From positions 94,049-158,048 of the forward strand of contig NZ_JAGXJY010000015.1 in assembly GCF_019091085.1 (NCBI RefSeq): 64,000 nt of DNA. Direction: 5' to 3'. Origin of the DNA: Mesorhizobium sp. GbtcB19 (GTDB lineage: Bacteria; Pseudomonadota; Alphaproteobacteria; Rhizobiales; Rhizobiaceae). A model generated the notes under the pieces. It searched no databases. It had not been told where the DNA came from and saw nothing but the letters and a program-made list of their open reading frames with translations. This document shows, in pieces, positions 8,675 through 16,937 of the stretch (position 1 is the stretch's first letter; each line of letters opens with the position of its first letter). The position numbers were made by a program, and so were the translations under genes.

Positions 8675-9673
8675 TCAAGCTTTTTTGAAGAGCCTGAACC
8701 AGCGAGGGAAGCGTGCCTGCATCATGGCGTCGTGATCGTCCTGCTGTGCCTTGGCCAACGCCGCATCGCCGACGAGATCGGGTAGCACGCGCGGTGATAG
8801 TGTCGCCTGCATCCATGGCTGGGCAGGCACGGCGCAGGGCAGCATGGCCACATCCTCCAGCTCATGCGCCACCTGCTCATAAAGCACCGCCATGCAGGAT
8901 AGCCAGATCTCGTGCTCAGCCCTAGCGATGATGGCATTGACCGGATCGGGGTCTAGATAGGGTTTGGTGTAGGCGCCAGGCATCGGATGGCCTCGCTTGT
9001 CGGTGCCATTGACCTCGATCTGCGTGGCCACCGTCTCGTCGACGCCATTGACCTGCCTGCCCGTCAGCTGGTGCTGCGTCACCTCGACATAGTAGCGCGG
9101 CTTGCCGCCGCCGCCGCGCTCGATCTCCTGGCTGATGCCCTCGATACGCATCGCCTCGGCGTCCCAGCCCAGAACCGCGCGCCGGATGATCAGCTCGGAC
9201 GGCTTCAGCCTGAGCATCACCCTGTCCTGCCCGTCAGCCCAAGTCATGCGCCGCCATGCCTCGCTGACCGCCCTGACGCCCAGCCCGCCGAAGCGGTCGA
9301 GCTCGGGCGCCGGACGCCAGTCGTCGGGCAGGTCGAGGACGAAGTCGTCCATCGCCATCACCGCCTCGCCGATCAGGCGCGCATCATGGCACGGCCAGCT
9401 GTCGGCGGAGAAGTCCGGCACGGCGCCATACTGGTTGACGCCATAGAGGTCGACCAGCGACAGCAGCTCGGCGAAACGCCCGGTCTTGTCCCAGCCGCCG
9501 GCCATCTGCAGCGGCCCGTCCTGCCGCTTCGGCACCTTGGGCAACTCCTCGCGCCACGCCCAAGCGATGACATCCTCGACCGGCCCCGACCGCTTTCCCT
9601 CGGCATTGCGCTTCAGAAGCGGCGCAACCCGGCCCATCGACCCAAAACCGGGCTTATCGACCCACTTTTCCAT
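8675..9673 (-). CDS. Phage protein of unknown function (332 aa)
   Basis: The frame is well supported by codon pattern and a complete, balanced protein, but I recognise no domain. The product is rich in Trp, Met and acidic residues, begins MEKWVDKPGFGSMGRV and ends in a basic FPRWFRLFKKA. It is separated from the cytosine methyltransferase gene by 336 bp of AT-richer DNA with an array of GGGTCGAT motifs, so it probably has its own promoter rather than being read only from the upstream operon. It is followed by a terminator. Two of the GGGTCGAT copies lie inside its first 13 codons, which limits freedom in the N-terminal sequence. Confidence 0.7.
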   Translation of the reverse strand: MEKWVDKPGFGSMGRVAPLLKRNAEGKRSGPVEDVIAWAWREELPKVPKRQDGPLQMAGGWDKTGRFAELLSLVDLYGVNQYGAVPDFSADSWPCHDARLIGEAVMAMDDFVLDLPDDWRPAPELDRFGGLGVRAVSEAWRRMTWADGQDRVMLRLKPSELIIRRAVLGWDAEAMRIEGISQEIERGGGGKPRYYVEVTQHQLTGRQVNGVDETVATQIEVNGTDKRGHPMPGAYTKPYLDPDPVNAIIARAEHEIWLSCMAVLYEQVAHELEDVAMLPCAVPAQPWMQATLSPRVLPDLVGDAALAKAQQDDHDAMMQARFPRWFRLFKKA

Positions 9674-9927
9674 TTATCGACCCTTTCAAGCCTTGAACTA
9701 AACCCATGCTTTCGCAGGCAAAAATCGAAATCATGGGACGCAAGGGACGATAGGGACGCAACGCCGCGCTACATAAAGCGCCATCCATCAAACCCCTATC
9801 CCCGATGCAGACCGCTCGCATGCGTTACCCGGCAAATATCGACCCTATCGACCCAAGCGGCCTAAGCATCTGATTTCCCTATCCCTTTGCTTGGGTCGCA
9901 AAAGGCCGGCGATAACGACATCGACCC
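9636..9927. promoter_or_regulatory. Array of six GGGTCGAT motifs around a gene start
   Basis: ATCGACCC (minus strand GGGTCGAT) occurs at 9636, 9656, 9676, 9838, 9847 and 9920. The first three are exactly 20 bp apart and span the ATG of the 332-residue gene. Copies at 9838 and 9847 are 9 bp apart. The surrounding 336-bp gap has no gene. Regular spacing of about two helical turns suggests a protein-binding array (operator or replication iterons). Confidence 0.5.
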
Positions 9928-10009
9928 AAGCGCCCCATTTTCGGGGACGGCAGGGCCGATGCCTGCCGTCGCGGCGCGTCAAGCTGACAAGGGGAAAAGG
10001 GACGGCGCA

Positions 10010-10954
10010 TCAGATGCGGCCCTCGCAGACCAGCCGTTCCATCAGGTCGATGCGCTGGCCGATCCAGCGCATGACCGGCACCGCCATCGAATTGCCGAGC
10101 GCGTCATACCGCTTGACCTTTGTGGCATGCGTTATGTTGGTGTAGTCGTCGGGAAAGCCGAAGGCTCGCTCGATCTCTCGGGACGATGCCAGCCTAAAAG
10201 CGTTGCCGACCCAGATGACGTTATCTTTGGATGATCGATCCAGGCTTCCAATGCCTGTATCAAAGCAGTTGAAAGCTCTGTCTGATAGCGGCGCAGGATT
10301 CCCCTGCATGCCTTCGGGCTCAAATAGTATCGCCGCGGCACGTCGCCAGTCTCCAGAATATCCGACAACGAAGACACGCCGCCGTCGCTGGGGGACGGCG
10401 CGAGGGTAGCCGTCCACTCTGACATACTGAGCGTCAAGCACGCGCCATGCGAGCCCGTAGGAACCAGGAATTCCGGCGACGATGCCGGCGTTCTGCCATC
10501 CGCCTCTGGGGACGCCAATCCGCCGTCCGGCGAGGAAGCCCAGAAAGTCAGCAAAGTCTCGTCCATCGGCGCTGGAGAAGACGCCGGGCACGTTTTCCCA
10601 GACGACCCAGCGGGCGCCAAGGCGCTTAGCCAGGCGGACATATTCAAGCGCAAGGTTGCCGCGCGGATCATCCAGGCCGAGACGCTTTCCGGCGACGGAG
10701 AAGGACTGGCAGGGCGTGCCGCCGACAAGAAGGTCAACAGGTCCGGCATCGCCGGGGATCTTGGTGAAGTCACCATGGTTGGGCACTCCGTTCTTGGAAA
10801 GCGGCTCGCCCGGCAGGTTGGAGCCGTAATGATGCGCCAGCACCGCGCTCGGAAAGGCCTCGATCTCGGAAAAGAACGCCGGTCGCCAGCCGAGCGGCTC
10901 CCATGCGACCGACGCCGCCTCGATGCCGGAACAGACCGAGCCGTAGGTCAGCAT
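10010..10954 (-). CDS. DNA (cytosine-5) methyltransferase
   Basis: The 314-residue protein carries the ordered C5-methylase motifs: I (YGSVCSGIEAAS, residues 4-15), IV (GGTPCQSFS with the catalytic Cys82), VI (ENVPG, 120-124) and VIII (QRRRRVF, 189-195), and a motif X-like end (ALGNSMAVPVMRWIG). It transfers a methyl group from S-adenosylmethionine to a cytosine in a specific site; the target-recognition part is short, so the site cannot be predicted. No restriction endonuclease gene is adjacent, so it is a solitary phage methylase, likely protecting phage DNA. Its start overlaps the D5 helicase stop by one base (TGATG). Confidence 0.92.
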   Translation of the reverse strand: MLTYGSVCSGIEAASVAWEPLGWRPAFFSEIEAFPSAVLAHHYGSNLPGEPLSKNGVPNHGDFTKIPGDAGPVDLLVGGTPCQSFSVAGKRLGLDDPRGNLALEYVRLAKRLGARWVVWENVPGVFSSADGRDFADFLGFLAGRRIGVPRGGWQNAGIVAGIPGSYGLAWRVLDAQYVRVDGYPRAVPQRRRRVFVVGYSGDWRRAAAILFEPEGMQGNPAPLSDRAFNCFDTGIGSLDRSSKDNVIWVGNAFRLASSREIERAFGFPDDYTNITHATKVKRYDALGNSMAVPVMRWIGQRIDLMERLVCEGRI

Positions 10955-12831
10955 CAGCGCTCATCCCCCTGCTCGGCGCGCTGCCGGTCATGGCTTGACG
11001 GTATCCATTCGGCCTTCACCTTGATGCCGCGATAGACGGTGGTGCCGCTCTTCGCCTTGGCGAAGGTCTTGACCGTGCCGTCCGGCCCCGGCCAGCTGCG
11101 GCCGGCGGCGCTGGCGAAGCGCTTGGCGAAGGTCGCCGAGTTGTACTTGAAGATGCCTTCCTGGCCGGCGAACTTGTCGTAGGCGATGTAGAGATCGAAC
11201 GGCTTCTCCTCGTCGGACGGCTCGCCGGTGACGATGCAGGCCATGCGGATGAAGGTGCCGATCGGGTCGCTTTCCTGCCGGTATTCCTCGCTCGCCGCAT
11301 GCACCGATTGCGGCACGTCGAGGCCGCCGTTGAGGTATTCGATCGCGCCCTCGACCATCCAGGCGAAGACGCCGTCGGCCTCGGCGCGCAGCTTGCCGGA
11401 CAGCGCCCGGTCGACCTCGGCCGACGGGATCTGCACCGTCCACGGCACCAGCAGCACACGCCGCCAGATGCCGTCTGAATCGTCGTCGATGCGCGGTTTG
11501 TGGTTGCCCGACAGGATGATCTTGAAATAGGGCTCGACCTCGAAGAAGTCCTTGTGCAGACGCCTGACCGGGATCTTCTCGCCGCCGGTCAGCGTCTTGA
11601 TCAGCGCGTCCTTGAGCCTGACATTGGCCTCCGGCTCGGATGCCGCCACCAGCCTGGCACCTGGCAGCCGCGCAAGGTCGGGCGTCGCCTCGCCGCCGCC
11701 GCGCTTGTTCTCGCCCGAGAAGCTGTCGATCGACAGGGTGACGGCATAGTCGCCGAGGATGTGGCAGAGAAGATCGACGAAGGTCGACTTGCCGTTGCGG
11801 CCGGCGCCGAAGAAGAACAGCATCACCTGCTCGATCGTCAGCCCGGTCAGCAGATAGCCGCAGAAGCGCTTCAGGAACGCGCGGATCAGCGGATCTGGCT
11901 GCACCTTCATCAGGAAGCGCCTGAACTCCGGCATGGGATCTTTTGCCTCGCGCCGCGCACCGGCGGCTTCGCCGCCTGCGGCTCCGGCTGGGCGCGCCAT
12001 CGGGCGCGACGGCCGGTCGGCCTTGCCGGCTTCGCCGGTTTCCGGCGGCGACCAGTCCGCTTCCACCATCTTGGTGATGAAATCGGCCTGGCGGTGCTCG
12101 CGCAGCCTGACCTTCCAGTGGAAGCGCGGATCGTCGGGGTCGCTTTCCTCGTCCTCGACCTGGATGAACTCGATCGTGCCGCTGCGGCAGTTCACCGCCA
12201 GCCGGTTGGTGTTGAGCTCCTGCACTTTTGCCGCGACATAGGGCTGCGTCTCGACGAGCATGTTGTTGAGCTTCGACGAGCCGGCCGTCGACTTGGCGTG
12301 GCGGCGGCGCGAGGCGATGCGCGCGCCGATCTGCTCGGCGACACGGCCAGCCGCCTCGACGGCCAGCTCATAGTCGCGCTTGCGCGCCACGTCGCCGATC
12401 TCCGGCAGCCTTTTGCCCTTGTCGCCCATGCGCGCAAGCGACGCCTCGGCCACCTCGCCGGCGGCCATCACCGCCTGCTCGTCCTCGGTCGGCTCGATGA
12501 CGCCTGCTTCCTTGCGGATGGCTTCCGCCGTGCGGTGCGCCAGCCGGCGGATCAGCGCGCCGTCCTCGTCCTCCTTCCAGCGCTGGCCGTCGAAGACATG
12601 CCAGCCGATATTGGCGACACAGATGGCGATCTTGCTCGCCGCGCCCTCATGCTCCGCGGCGAGGTCGCCGAAGCGGCGGCGGAAGCGGCGGCCGTTGCCG
12701 ATGTCGGTTTCCGGTTCGGCGGCGCAGGCGAAAAGCAGCTTTTCGCGCGCCGAAGGACCGTCGCCGCCTTCATCGGGCGGCAAGTCGTCGTCCGGTGCCT
12801 GGTCCGGCGAAAAGTCCTCGTCCTCCTGCAT
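10954..12831 (-). CDS. D5/P4-type superfamily 3 replicative helicase
   Basis: The 625-residue protein contains a D5_N-type region followed by an SF3 ATPase: Walker A GAGRNGKST (residues 342-350), a Walker B-like ARLVAASEP about 50 residues later, and the sensor KIILSGNHKPRI. It would unwind the phage origin, working with the separate Toprim primase in the same operon. Residues about 262-299 are a Pro/Ala/Gly/Arg-rich insert (RPMARPAGAAGGEAAGARR) just before the helicase core, of different composition from the rest; it may be a linker or a repeat-derived insertion. The stop overlaps the methyltransferase start. Confidence 0.9.
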   Translation of the reverse strand: MQEDEDFSPDQAPDDDLPPDEGGDGPSAREKLLFACAAEPETDIGNGRRFRRRFGDLAAEHEGAASKIAICVANIGWHVFDGQRWKEDEDGALIRRLAHRTAEAIRKEAGVIEPTEDEQAVMAAGEVAEASLARMGDKGKRLPEIGDVARKRDYELAVEAAGRVAEQIGARIASRRRHAKSTAGSSKLNNMLVETQPYVAAKVQELNTNRLAVNCRSGTIEFIQVEDEESDPDDPRFHWKVRLREHRQADFITKMVEADWSPPETGEAGKADRPSRPMARPAGAAGGEAAGARREAKDPMPEFRRFLMKVQPDPLIRAFLKRFCGYLLTGLTIEQVMLFFFGAGRNGKSTFVDLLCHILGDYAVTLSIDSFSGENKRGGGEATPDLARLPGARLVAASEPEANVRLKDALIKTLTGGEKIPVRRLHKDFFEVEPYFKIILSGNHKPRIDDDSDGIWRRVLLVPWTVQIPSAEVDRALSGKLRAEADGVFAWMVEGAIEYLNGGLDVPQSVHAASEEYRQESDPIGTFIRMACIVTGEPSDEEKPFDLYIAYDKFAGQEGIFKYNSATFAKRFASAAGRSWPGPDGTVKTFAKAKSGTTVYRGIKVKAEWIPSSHDRQRAEQGDER

Positions 12832-12834
12832 GGG

Positions 12835-13134
12835 TCAGGTCGCCGACCTTTTAAGCGCAGCGATCCCGGCTTCGGTTAATCCGCCCTGTTCATCAAAGAA
12901 CGGGCTCAAGGCATCGTAGCTGGCCTCTCGGAAATGATCAGCATCAACGCCACCCTCTTCGCGGATGACAGCCCACTCCAGCGCACGCACTTCCTCGGCT
13001 GTCAGCCTTAGTCCTTTGCCCTCAAGACTCGCTTGCCTTATTCGGTCTGACACATAGGACAGGACGGAACCGAATGGCCAAGGGGTGCCGTCTGACCGCT
13101 TCAGATTGTTGCGAACGCGCTTTGTATTGATCAT
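12835..13134 (-). CDS. Small phage protein of unknown function (99 aa)
   Basis: A 99-residue, mainly helical, charged protein (MINTKRVRNNLKRSDGTPW...) with no domain I can name. It lies 3 bp upstream of the D5 helicase start and directly abuts the zinc-finger gene's stop, so it is part of the same tightly packed operon, which is the main support for it being real. Confidence 0.6.
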   Translation of the reverse strand: MINTKRVRNNLKRSDGTPWPFGSVLSYVSDRIRQASLEGKGLRLTAEEVRALEWAVIREEGGVDADHFREASYDALSPFFDEQGGLTEAGIAALKRSAT

Positions 13135-13476
13135 CTAAACCCCCATCCGCCCCATGCGCATGCGCGTGGTCACCGCGCGCAGATATGGCCGTTCCTCGAT
13201 CACGGCGCGGGGCGAACGCCAGCTCTGCCGGCCGCCCCTTTGCGCCCGGTCCTCGGCGCGGAAATTCGCCGTCATGCGGTTCATCGCCGTCATGGCGTGC
13301 AGCGCCTGCGCATTCGCCCGGTCGAAGCGGTGCGCCATGTAGAGGTCATAGAGCTCGGCGCCGCGTTTCATGCGCCGGTTGTTCCAGTCCTTGCGGCATT
13401 TGACCGAGCAGAACTCGCGGTTCGGCGCGCGCTCGAATTCGGCGCCGCATTCCAGGCAGGCGTCTAGACGCGCCAT
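13135..13476 (-). CDS. Zinc-finger phage protein
   Basis: The 113-residue product starts with a probable zinc finger: CLECG (residues 8-12) and FCSVKCRKDW about 15 residues later supply four cysteines in a CxxC...CxxxC arrangement. The rest is basic (Arg-rich), ending RMRMGRMGV, and would suit nucleic-acid binding. Its ATG overlaps the last base of the upstream methylase stop. Role unknown; similar short zinc-finger genes are frequent beside replication genes in rhizobial prophages (recalled, not searched). Confidence 0.65.
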   Translation of the reverse strand: MARLDACLECGAEFERAPNREFCSVKCRKDWNNRRMKRGAELYDLYMAHRFDRANAQALHAMTAMNRMTANFRAEDRAQRGGRQSWRSPRAVIEERPYLRAVTTRMRMGRMGV

Positions 13477-14495
13477 CAGGAAACCGCCTCCAGGTCTTCC
13501 GATGCCTCCGCGTCGCGCTCCGGTGCCGCCAGCGCCGCCAGGGCATCGCTCGTCGCTTCCGCCGGATCGCGCCGCATGTTGGTTTTGGCCTGCCTAAAAT
13601 ACTTGTCCTTCAGCTCGAAGCCAAAGCCGCGGCGGCCGGCCTGGCAGGCCGCCCACACTTCCGAGCCGATGCCGAGGAAGGGCGTGAAGACGATGTCGCC
13701 GGGATTGGACCAGAGGTCGATGCAGCGCTCGATGACGTCGAGCTGCAGCGGCGAGATATGCGCCTCGTCATGGCCGTCGCGCGCCGTGAGGTACTGCAGC
13801 GTGCGCGACTGGCGGATGTCCATCCACACCGGCGAGGCATAGCGCTGCCAGACCTCGATCGAGAACCAGTTGCGGCTGTCGCCGTCGGTCGTGAACTTGG
13901 CGAAGTCCGGCCCATCGCCCTCGCCGACATAGCGGCGCAGCGCACCGGCCACCGGCTCCGGGTTTTCTCCTGGCTTTCGGAAGGCGACGATGTAGTCGGC
14001 CAGCGCCTGGCCGGAAATGGTCGAATCCTTGACCAGCTGCTTGTGGTTCAGCCGGTGCGACTTCGAGCGCGCCTGCGCCACCACGGCATCCTTCCAGATG
14101 CAGACTTCGGAATGGAAATGCCAGCCGGCGTCCTGCCAGGCCCGGATGACTTCTCCCCTGAAGTCGCGCATGCCGATGAAACCGTCGCGCCGCTTCGAGG
14201 TCGGCAGCTGCATGACATGCACCGCATGGATGCGTCCAGGCATGGTGATGCGCAAGATCTCGGAAATCAGGAACTGGTAGTGCCGCCAGAAGGCATCGCC
14301 TTCCGAATTCGACAGGTCGCGGTCGGAGCCGGAGAATTTGTACAGCCCCTCGAAGGGCGGCGAATGCACGCCGAAATGCACGCTGTCGCCAGGCACCGCA
14401 CGGATCAATTCGCAGGCGTCGCCCTGGTAGATGGCGTAACGGTCGGTGACGTCCTGGTCGACGGCTTTTATGGCGGGAAGCTTGCGGGCGGTCAT
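13476..14495 (-). CDS. DNA amino-methyltransferase (SPPF motif, N4/N6 type)
   Basis: The 339-residue protein has the catalytic SPPF motif at residues 45-48 (HFGVHSPPFEG) near the N-terminus and the SAM-binding FLGIGSE motif near the C-terminus, the beta-type order of amino-methyltransferases. SPP[FY] is more usual for N4-cytosine enzymes than the DPPY of N6-adenine enzymes, so the base modified is uncertain. I chose ATG 14,495 (MTARKLPAIK), which overlaps the NADAR stop as ATGA. A longer in-frame reading upstream would overprint that gene. No restriction partner is visible; a protective role for phage DNA is inferred. Confidence 0.88.
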   Translation of the reverse strand: MTARKLPAIKAVDQDVTDRYAIYQGDACELIRAVPGDSVHFGVHSPPFEGLYKFSGSDRDLSNSEGDAFWRHYQFLISEILRITMPGRIHAVHVMQLPTSKRRDGFIGMRDFRGEVIRAWQDAGWHFHSEVCIWKDAVVAQARSKSHRLNHKQLVKDSTISGQALADYIVAFRKPGENPEPVAGALRRYVGEGDGPDFAKFTTDGDSRNWFSIEVWQRYASPVWMDIRQSRTLQYLTARDGHDEAHISPLQLDVIERCIDLWSNPGDIVFTPFLGIGSEVWAACQAGRRGFGFELKDKYFRQAKTNMRRDPAEATSDALAALAAPERDAEASEDLEAVS

Positions 14496-14980
14496 GGCTT
14501 GACCTGCTTCCCGCGCAATTCGTCGCGGATTTCCATCCACAGCTTGCCAAGCATGTTTTGGCCGTCGCCGTTTGGACCCCAGCCCCAGAAATCATCCCGC
14601 CAGGAGTTTTCGACCAACTCGCGATCGCCGGTCGCCAATAGCTTGCGGCAAACGTAATCGTGTTGCCGAACTTTCGCGCGAAGAATATCGCGCATGATAT
14701 CGACCTTCACATCGTCCCAATCAGGACGCCGCAAATGTTTGAAATTCTCTGCGTGTTTGAACGCGTCATGCGCCGAAGGAGCTGCTGAGATATAGTCAGC
14801 AATGTGGGGCGCGACGCCAGCGAATTTTTCCCAATGATATGCCGCTTCGGAAGTGTCGAAACGGATGCCGACACGATTGAGTAGCGTGAAGGCTGAGAAG
14901 TTCGACAAAACGTAGAAGTCTTGCTCGTAGAAACAGACCCGTTCGGGTGTATCGAGGCCGTGGCATTCAATCTCTTTCAC
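14492..14980 (-). CDS. NADAR-domain protein (YbiA-like)
   Basis: The 162-residue product is a single NADAR domain: VLSNFSAF near residue 24, the SEAAYHWEKF helix near 44, and the C-terminal WGWGPNGDGQNMLGKLW signature near 130-146. Known NADAR proteins include YbiA/RibX-type N-glycosidases acting on riboflavin intermediates and glycohydrolases that remove ADP-ribose from guanine in DNA, paired with DarT-type toxins. In this operon, between a DNA methylase and a helicase and overlapping both by 4 bases (ATGA), a DNA-repair or anti-toxin role is more likely than vitamin metabolism, but this is inference. Codon use is more AT-rich than the neighbours, suggesting recent gain. Confidence 0.88.
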   Translation of the reverse strand: MKEIECHGLDTPERVCFYEQDFYVLSNFSAFTLLNRVGIRFDTSEAAYHWEKFAGVAPHIADYISAAPSAHDAFKHAENFKHLRRPDWDDVKVDIMRDILRAKVRQHDYVCRKLLATGDRELVENSWRDDFWGWGPNGDGQNMLGKLWMEIRDELRGKQVKP

Positions 14981-16371
14981 GCGAATTCCTCCCAGGCTGG
15001 TAGCCGCAATTTCAGTTTCGGCTGATAATCGTGCCGCTCCAGCGCCGCACCGCGCACCGCGACCGACGACAGGTCGGCCATGTGCCGCACCATGGCGTCG
15101 GCCATGCGCTCGGCGTCGCGCTCCTTGCGCTCCTGGTTGGCGATGACGGCGCCCTCGGTGTCGGCGGCGATGAAGTCGGCGATGACTTCCCGCTTCTGCC
15201 CGAAGCGCCAGAAGCGGCGCACCGCCTGGTAGACCTGCTCGAAACTGTCGTTGAGGCCGACGAAGCCGGTGCGGTGGCAGTGCTGCCAGTTCATGCCGAA
15301 GCCGGCGATCGTCGGCTTGGTCACCAGCACGCGAATCCGGCCCTCGCTGAACGCCTTCAGCTTGTCTTCCTTGAAGTCGTCATGGTCAGAGCCGCGCACC
15401 TCGACGGCGCCCGGAATGGCCTTGGTCACGCCTTCGGTCTCGGCGCTGAGGTTGCCCCACCAGACGAAAGCTTCATCCGCCGGCGTCAGCTCGACGGCGC
15501 GCGCGATGCGATGCTCGATGGTCGATTTCCTAGCGTGACTGCGCTCGGCCAGCGTCTTCGCCTCGACCGGCAGGAAGGAGAACTGCTGGCCGTCCTGGAA
15601 ATGCTGCCCGGTCTCGACGACATGCAGGCGCTTTGTCAGCGGCGGCAGCTCGTAGCCGTCGTCGGAATAGCCGAGGTCCGACGGCTTGCGCAGCATCACC
15701 GCCCACGACGCCATCCAGCGCCAGAAATCGTTCTCGGCATGCCCCTTGAGCCGCCATTTGCGCGTCTCCGACCCGTCATGGGTGAAGAAGGTGGCGAGCA
15801 TCGAGGTGTAGGGCATGACGCCGAGGAATTCGGCATGGCTGCCGAGCTCCATGAAATCGTTCGGCGCCGGCGTCGCCGTGGCGGCGAGACGGAAGGCGAA
15901 GGGCTTTGCCAGCGCGATCAGCCGCTCGCGCCAGTAGCCGTCGAAGCTTTTCAGGATGGAGCTTTCGTCGAGCGCCAGGCCGCCGAACGCGGAAAAGTCG
16001 AAGGCGTCGATCTTGTGATAATTCGTAATGGCCGTCTCGTCGGCGACACCGCTTGGGCCGACAACGCTCGCGGCCAGGCCCCAGGCCTTCGCCTCGCGCT
16101 CATGCTGGTGGCTGACCGCCAGCGGCGCGAGCAGCAGCGTCGGCTTGCCGGTGTGCTTCGCCACCACGCGCGCCCAGACCAGCTCCATCAGCGTCTTGCC
16201 CAGGCCCGTGCCGGCGAACACCGCCGCCCTGCCCCGCCGCAGCGACCAGCGCACGATGTCGCGCTGGTGCGGGAACAGGAATTCCGGCAGGTCCGGCAAT
16301 TCGACCAGCCCCGAAGCGACGTCGGCGACCCGCTTGGCGGCGAGGAAATCGTGATAGGCCTGCAGCGTCAT
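14977..16371 (-). CDS. SF2 (SNF2/DEAD-type) DNA helicase
   Basis: The 464-residue ATPase has motif I GTGLGKT (about residues 55-61), a DExx-like motif LALDESS (about 133), motif III ATATPAP, and motif VI QAVRRFWRFGQKR near residue 390, the SNF2-like form with 'R.GQ'. No nuclease domain is present. Such helicases are common beside methylases in phage early operons and may act in recombination or replication restart. The start overlaps the GcrA-like stop by 4 bases and the stop overlaps the NADAR start by 4 bases. Confidence 0.88.
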   Translation of the reverse strand: MTLQAYHDFLAAKRVADVASGLVELPDLPEFLFPHQRDIVRWSLRRGRAAVFAGTGLGKTLMELVWARVVAKHTGKPTLLLAPLAVSHQHEREAKAWGLAASVVGPSGVADETAITNYHKIDAFDFSAFGGLALDESSILKSFDGYWRERLIALAKPFAFRLAATATPAPNDFMELGSHAEFLGVMPYTSMLATFFTHDGSETRKWRLKGHAENDFWRWMASWAVMLRKPSDLGYSDDGYELPPLTKRLHVVETGQHFQDGQQFSFLPVEAKTLAERSHARKSTIEHRIARAVELTPADEAFVWWGNLSAETEGVTKAIPGAVEVRGSDHDDFKEDKLKAFSEGRIRVLVTKPTIAGFGMNWQHCHRTGFVGLNDSFEQVYQAVRRFWRFGQKREVIADFIAADTEGAVIANQERKERDAERMADAMVRHMADLSSVAVRGAALERHDYQPKLKLRLPAWEEFA

Positions 16372-16937
16372 GCCGGCACCGCCCGGTAGCTGCGGCGCCG
16401 CAACTGCTCAATCTCCCCCCCTGCGGGGGAGATGGCCGGCAGGCCAGAGAGGGGGGCCTCGCGCTGACTATGCGCACTTTCAAAGTGCCGGCGGCAGTAA
16501 GGCACCGTCCCCGCCGCTTCCGACCGCGCGGCACCGCACACCGGCATGTCGGGACCGTCAGGCCCAAACGGATCGCCGACGAAATGCAGGCAGAGTTTCC
16601 GGTCGACTGCGTCGAGGAAGCGGATCGGCAAGGTTGCAGGCAGGTTAGCGACAGGGACATAAGGCTGCGGTCGTTCGAAGACCAGCTTTGGCGCCGGCAC
16701 TGGATGCGACCGCCGCACCATCTTGATCGAGGGCGACTGTTTGCGGGCCACCTTACCGGCTTTTCCCTGCGATCTGGCCAGTCGGCCGACGCCGCCTTTC
16801 ATGCGAATGATCTTGCCGATGATTGCATTGCGCGTCCGGCCCATCCGCTTGCCGATCTCGCCGGCCGAAAACTCCTCGCCGACCAACCGTTCAAGCGTCT
16901 CGATGTCCTGCGCCGTCCACTCCTGCCGCTCGTTCAT
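16368..16937 (-). CDS. GcrA-like cell-cycle regulator, phage-encoded
   Basis: The 189-residue protein matches GcrA: the N-terminal DNA-binding segment (WTAQDIETLERL, then SAGEIGKRMGRTRNAIIGK up to residue 42) and a C-terminal Cys/His module (C116, C134, C148, H151 in CLHFVGDPF...CG...YCRRH) that in GcrA contacts sigma-70. GcrA of Caulobacter and relatives activates promoters carrying methylated GANTC. Here it lies in the phage replication operon, overlapping the primase and helicase genes by 4 bases each. The last about 30 residues are encoded by a half copy of a palindromic repeat, so the C-terminus is extended relative to normal family members. It may redirect host RNA polymerase. Confidence 0.87.
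   Translation of the reverse strand: MNERQEWTAQDIETLERLVGEEFSAGEIGKRMGRTRNAIIGKIIRMKGGVGRLARSQGKAGKVARKQSPSIKMVRRSHPVPAPKLVFERPQPYVPVANLPATLPIRFLDAVDRKLCLHFVGDPFGPDGPDMPVCGAARSEAAGTVPYCRRHFESAHSQREAPLSGLPAISPAGGEIEQLRRRSYRAVPA
16411..16459. repeat. Half copy of palindromic repeat in GcrA-like gene
   Basis: ATCTCCCCC and GGGGGAGAT flank a 4-base centre, followed by GGCCGGCAGGCC and GAGAGGGGGGCC. This is one arm of the element seen at 55-180. It lies inside the coding frame of the GcrA-like gene and supplies about 16 codons near its end. Confidence 0.75.

Noticed and set aside
11500..12879. A 459-codon plus-strand frame over the D5 helicase
   Set aside because: Mirror frame of a clear helicase gene; biased composition and no family.
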